A stretch of 36,117 nt of DNA from Gamarada debralockiae (taxonomy: Eukaryota > Ascomycota > Leotiomycetes > Helotiales > Hyphodiscaceae). A model generated the notes under the pieces. It worked only from the letters and a program-made list of their open reading frames with translations, searched no databases and was not told where the DNA came from. Both the position numbers and the translations under genes were made by a program. Shown in pieces: positions 32,446-36,117 of this stretch. The stretch is from positions 1 to 36,117 of the forward strand of contig NXFV01001930.1 of the NCBI GenBank assembly GCA_002803225.1, read 5' to 3'. How positions within the stretch are numbered: the stretch's first letter is position 1; every line of letters begins with the position of its first letter.

Positions 32446-33206
32446 CCTAACTAAACTGCACGATTTGCCGAATACTGTAGCTTCAAATTTATGCATCGCG
32501 GCGATTAAAAATTTCCGCATCCAATTTCAATAAATATTGAGGAAGATGCACGTGCCATCGAAAAAACCACGGTGCACCATGACGTGCCCTAACTCCAGTG
32601 GAGATTTAGAACAGAATATGCGGAGATGGACCGAACGAAGAAGTTCACACTCAACGTGGATGTTCTAATTATTGGAATGGTTCCTTGAGCCTCAATCATC
32701 TCGTGTACGTCGACAAGGATTCAACCCGGCTCGATTATAAGCTTACTTGTATTCGCTCATTAAAGATCCGTTTGGGTGAGACTTGGCTTGCTGGAGTGAG
32801 TCCGACGTCCTTGGTCCATGACAGTTTCATGCACCACTTGGCAAGCAAGAACGGATCGATTGCTTTCACCAGCATTGCATGACATTCATAAACACTGCGT
32901 ATTTGCATAGCGCATGCGTTGTGGCTCCTGCAGGTTGAGACAGCGGTGAGAGCGCTAGCAGTGAGGAGGTGTGGATTTTCATCCGCATACACTAATCCGA
33001 TAACTCGTCGAGAAATTGTGCCAGTGGCTTGCGCAGGGCTAGATCCATTTAGGCTGCCGCTTTGAACAAAGCCGTGATGCTACTGTACTACTTATCGCCC
33101 CCCTGGTTTAAAGGGCAGGCGGGTTCTAGTATTTTCTATGGCCATACTTGCCTTTTATTGGTCGGGGGAATGGTATGTTCTTCTTCTATCAGAACACCCA
33201 GGGGTT
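32446..33206. other. Intergenic, no gene recognised
   Basis: Short overlapping frames only. A palindromic GGTGCACC lies near 32572. No gene, RNA or mobile element is supported. Confidence 0.35.
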
Positions 33207-33210
33207 CTCA

Positions 33211-33375
33211 GTACGGCAGGGGGTTTCAAGAATTGAAGACCACCCCCCTGTATTCTGCCACGCTGAATCAGGCAATTTGTGGATAATTTCGAAGCTTTCG
33301 GCGTCTTTCTATGGTAGGGCTGGTTCACCGCCTTACATGAGGGTCGTCTTCAATTTCTTGAAACCCCTTCCGTAC
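33211..33375. repeat. Long inverted repeat (about 35-bp arms, 95-bp loop)
   Basis: 33211-33245 and the reverse complement of 33375-33341 align over about 36 positions with two substitutions and two 1-base indels. Shared blocks are GTACGG, GGGG, TTTCAAG, AATTGAAGAC and ACCC. Weaker similarity continues outward (TCTC-A against TCTCTAT) and inward (TGTA, TGAA, CAG). Transcribed, it would fold into a roughly 35-bp imperfect hairpin. Candidates are a decayed MITE, an snRNA- or milRNA-type precursor, or an old inverted duplication. A 135-residue frame (33148-33555, +) runs across it but has no recognisable domain and is probably incidental. Confidence 0.75.
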
Positions 33376-35500
33376 ATAGAGAGCGCATTATTGTTTATGT
33401 ACCGCCGAAGGTATTACCGCAATTGTACGCCTTGCATTACGCCTTACGACCGAGCCTTGGGCTACGATCAAGGGAGCCTAGTAACCTACGGTACTGTGTT
33501 GCCGAAGAAATGTTCCTGGTTCCAAGAATCCGTTCTACAAACTGGCTCTTTTTAAGAAGCAGCAGTTCGGTTTATTCATAAATACTCATCTGGCAGGGGT
33601 ACCGGCAGTCACTTGCATATTCCATAAATATAAGCAAGTGGTTCGAAGAGAGCCAGCTTGCCGCCTTAATGACTGAGTGAGGTTCTGCTCCTTCATAGTA
33701 ATTACTTCAATCTGTCGACAAAATATCAATGGGTGCGTGCCATTTTCTGGATATTTCCCGGAGAGATGCGCGGAAGATTGTGTCAGTGCAGCCCGCAGAT
33801 GACTTGAAACCAAAAACAACCAGGCCACTCTCCCGCTTCCGACTACATCCTTGCAGTAGTTCACATTGCCCATGGTTCAACCAAGGATCCGGAGTAGGGC
33901 CGCAAGTTTCTAGGCGAGTCCTTTCAAGTCATTAGAGCGCTTTAGCGTGGTTCGGGGGGGCGTTCGGGTTCTTTATTCTATTCTACATCGAGAAAGCCCC
34001 TTATAACCGGAAAAAGTGCTTTCAGAAGTTTAGCAGAAATAGTGGTATTTTTACTTGTCTCAGCTTTATTACAAGGGTTTTATACGTCAGAACGGAATAA
34101 CTGCAGGGACCTCGAAGGAACGAGTGAGGGTCTTTTGAAAGGCCCAACTCGCTCATTTTGGCCCACAAAATCGTCTCCAATTAGGATAGATTCATCGTGG
34201 CTTTTCCCAGATTAGTAGAGAATACCAAATTAGGGATGATATGCTGTCCGTAGAATGCCCCTTGTAAGTGTTGCTTCGGTAAAGAGCCCAATTGCAAAGA
34301 CTGAGATGTCTGAATCCCATATCCTCATGCATGATTGGGCCCAAGCAAGTAGAGGCACAGCGTGCAGGGGTTGGGAGCTCCCGTCGATACAACCTTACCC
34401 CACCTTTGTTGAAAGCTGTAAGACACTTCGATATTTCATGCTCTGATTTGTACTTCTCCAGGGCTCATTAGGAAATATTGAAGTTAGGTCCAACAAGCAA
34501 AACAAACAAGGAACGATTTCCCCACACAATTCACTATCAGCTCTGCTAAAACTTTTATTGCATGCCAGTGATGGCTAGTTGCCACCTCAACACTTGAAGA
34601 TTCAGATCCGGGGAATTAAAAAAGAGATGTCCAGAGGCACACTAACGTACTGACATTAGGGAAGCAAGGAGAAATACGCTTTGCGGTTGTACATATACAC
34701 ACGAAGGCGTCACGCGCTTGCTTCTCCTGTGCCGCTACAGATTACCGCATAAGCCATGAATTCGGTCAGAAATAATTTAACGCCGGGATCAGCATGCTCA
34801 ATTTCTGGGTCTGGGATATTGAACTCTAAAATCAGTACGTTTCTGAGACCTAGGCCTACCGCAGTAGCTCTGCGTCAAGCAGTGGTTAAGGATAGCTCCC
34901 GATATCTCGGTCTGAATTCCGAAAGGCCCTGGTCTGAAGCAGTTTGCAAAATGGCCGAACCTGAATAGTCCTGAGGGCCGACCTTGCGAAGCGCCACCTT
35001 TTGCCAAGAGCAATTTCCACTGGCGATCCTTGTCCAAGTGGTCTGTTCTATCTGCGCGAAATGTCAGTACGTGTTTAAAATGTGGTAGGATGATGTGTTC
35101 GGAAGTAGTATAGGGAACCCACGCGAGCTTCAATTTGAGCTATCGAGCAGAATCTCGCCTTACAACATAATTTACCCGACCCTTTCGAGACCACAGCGTC
35201 GAAACATTGCATGAAAATAGGAATGGCGGTGGGGGTACGCGGCTGGTCTAAGGGGAGCCAAAACGATATAAAACCTGTTGATCGGGTCGTCCTCTCCCTC
35301 TCCCACTCCATTTCCCACAATTCTGCTCATCACAGCTCGAAGCACTATTCCCATTGATTCCATCGTTCTCATAGTTCCTCGCAGCTATCTCGCGGCCACT
35401 CACCTAGCAAAAGATCATAATTTGGGACTTTTGATCTCCTTATTAATCGAACTAACACCACCGGCGTCTCTAAAGGTGCGGAAAATTTCCAAATTCCAAC
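33376..35500. other. Intergenic region, no supportable gene
   Basis: Contains many short frames without domains. At 34121-34151 a smaller imperfect hairpin is visible: CGAGT and GGGTC pair with GGCCC and ACTCG around the loop TTTTGAAA, with one G-T pair. Around 33950-34100 the texture changes to runs of G and T-rich stretches with no coding sign. No tRNA or rRNA was recognised. A pyrimidine-rich stretch at about 35285-35330 may be a leader for the next frame. Confidence 0.4.
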
Positions 35501-35553
35501 ACCAATGATGGATCGACTTATGAGTGTATGACTAACAATTGAGTCCAAACAGA

Positions 35554-36061
35554 ACATCAATCATCAAGACGAGCATGCCGGAACATTCAAGATACGAGTT
35601 CCAGTGTTCAAAGAATTGTGAACAGCGCAACGAAAACCGACCAGAATTTGAGAATGCATCGCAATCCAGATGTCGACCGTATGGGTCTGTTGTCGGAAAA
35701 GGAAGCCCATTATCAATCTGTCATTGGAACAAGGACGTGTGCTTCATCGGCAATCTTGCGATCGGACGCGAGGTGGGTCAAGGCTTTCCTTCCTCCCGCT
35801 CCGCGCTCTGTGCAGGATATGAGTTGTGCTGACATTATTCCTTGTCAGCCATCGATGAACGATCCTCTTGTAAACGAAGAGGCGGAAGAGCCCGAAGAGC
35901 CCGAAGAGCCCGACTCGGACGATCCGGTCAGTTTTGACGAACATTCATCCCGTTCCACTCCGGCTTCCCCGTTCCCGATCTTGCAAGTGCCGGGTGATTA
36001 TGTGAAGCTTAACCACTGTCCTTATATCAAAATGGAAGACTTTGACACTGATCAAATGTAA
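35554..36061 (+). CDS. Orphan acidic reading frame, probably a last exon
   Basis: An open frame runs to TAA 36059-36061. A CAG acceptor at 35549-35551, with a GACTAAC branch site about 17 nt before it, suggests this is the final exon of a spliced gene whose earlier exons I could not define; the best donor candidate is the weak GTGCGG near 35476. In the frame are MGLLSEKEAHYQSVIG, an acidic run with three EEP repeats (three 9-bp GAAGAGCCC units, 35885-35911), PDSDDPVSFDEHSS and a C-terminal CPYIKMEDFDTDQM. No family is recognised. A minus-strand frame also crosses the repeat. A poly-A tract starts 20 bases past the stop. Confidence 0.4.
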
Positions 36062-36081
36062 TAGACTTATGGTAGCGGATG

Positions 36082-36117
<36 letters not shown>
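36082..36117 (+). repeat. Terminal run of 36 A
   Basis: The window ends in an uninterrupted A36 beginning 20 bases after a stop codon. No AATAAA lies between stop and run. It may be an assembly-edge homopolymer (contigs often break there), a genuine microsatellite, or the tail of a retroposed transcript. The sequence beyond would decide. Confidence 0.95.

Noticed and set aside
33148..33555. 135-codon plus-strand frame across the inverted repeat, considered as a homing endonuclease or mitochondrial-type ORF
   Set aside because: No LAGLIDADG or GIY-YIG motif, GC content too high for fungal mitochondrial DNA, and its sequence is partly dictated by the inverted repeat.
36082..36117. Poly-A considered as proof of a LINE insertion
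   Set aside because: No reverse transcriptase or endonuclease motif is present upstream, and the run coincides with the window end.

Overview
The window looks like nuclear DNA of a filamentous ascomycete (Pezizomycotina). The genes have short GT-AG introns (mostly 44-70 nt) with CTAAC/CTRAY-like branch sites. One block is AT-rich and poor in CpA/TpG, as left by repeat-induced point mutation (RIP). The gene set is typically fungal: an AzgA-type purine permease, a NACHT STAND protein, a HET-domain relic, a Zn2Cys6 factor and a C2H2 factor. I cannot fix the genus from the sequence. The gene models below were built by hand from splice signals and reading frame; no alignment was run.

Layout. 1-1640 is a RIP-degraded repeat, possibly the end of an LTR retrotransposon. 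It stops sharply at a cluster of short perfect hairpins (1631-1773). A broken retrotransposon gag relic with a CCHC zinc knuckle lies at 3128-3510 (-). A compact two-exon gene for a small secreted, Kex2-type, eight-cysteine peptide follows at 3981-4312 (+), and its stop codon lies inside an LTR-like repeat. Next come a 1269-aa NACHT protein (4872-8907, -), a GNAT acetyltransferase (11352-12202, +), a possible secreted-peptide relic (12480-12754, +) and an eight-finger C2H2 protein (14481-16049, -) with a 14-bp tandem repeat behind it. A HET-domain pseudogene sits at 17458-18041 (+). A seven-exon azgA-like permease (18562-20560, -) is divergent from a 636-aa protein with a methyltransferase-like C-terminus (22353-24410, +) across a 1.8-kb intergenic region. 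After a 4.2-kb gene-poor stretch there is a Zn2Cys6 regulator (28637-31341, +). The last 4.8 kb has few supportable genes but contains several inverted repeats, an orphan acidic reading frame and a terminal run of 36 A.

How it fits together. There is no obvious metabolic cluster. The left half mixes transposon debris with genes of the non-self recognition and secretion type (NACHT, HET relic, cysteine-rich secreted peptide), which is typical of fast-evolving accessory regions. The centre (C2H2 factor, permease, methyltransferase-like protein) looks like ordinary conserved chromosome. The most interesting item is the small secreted cysteine-rich precursor between retroelement remnants.
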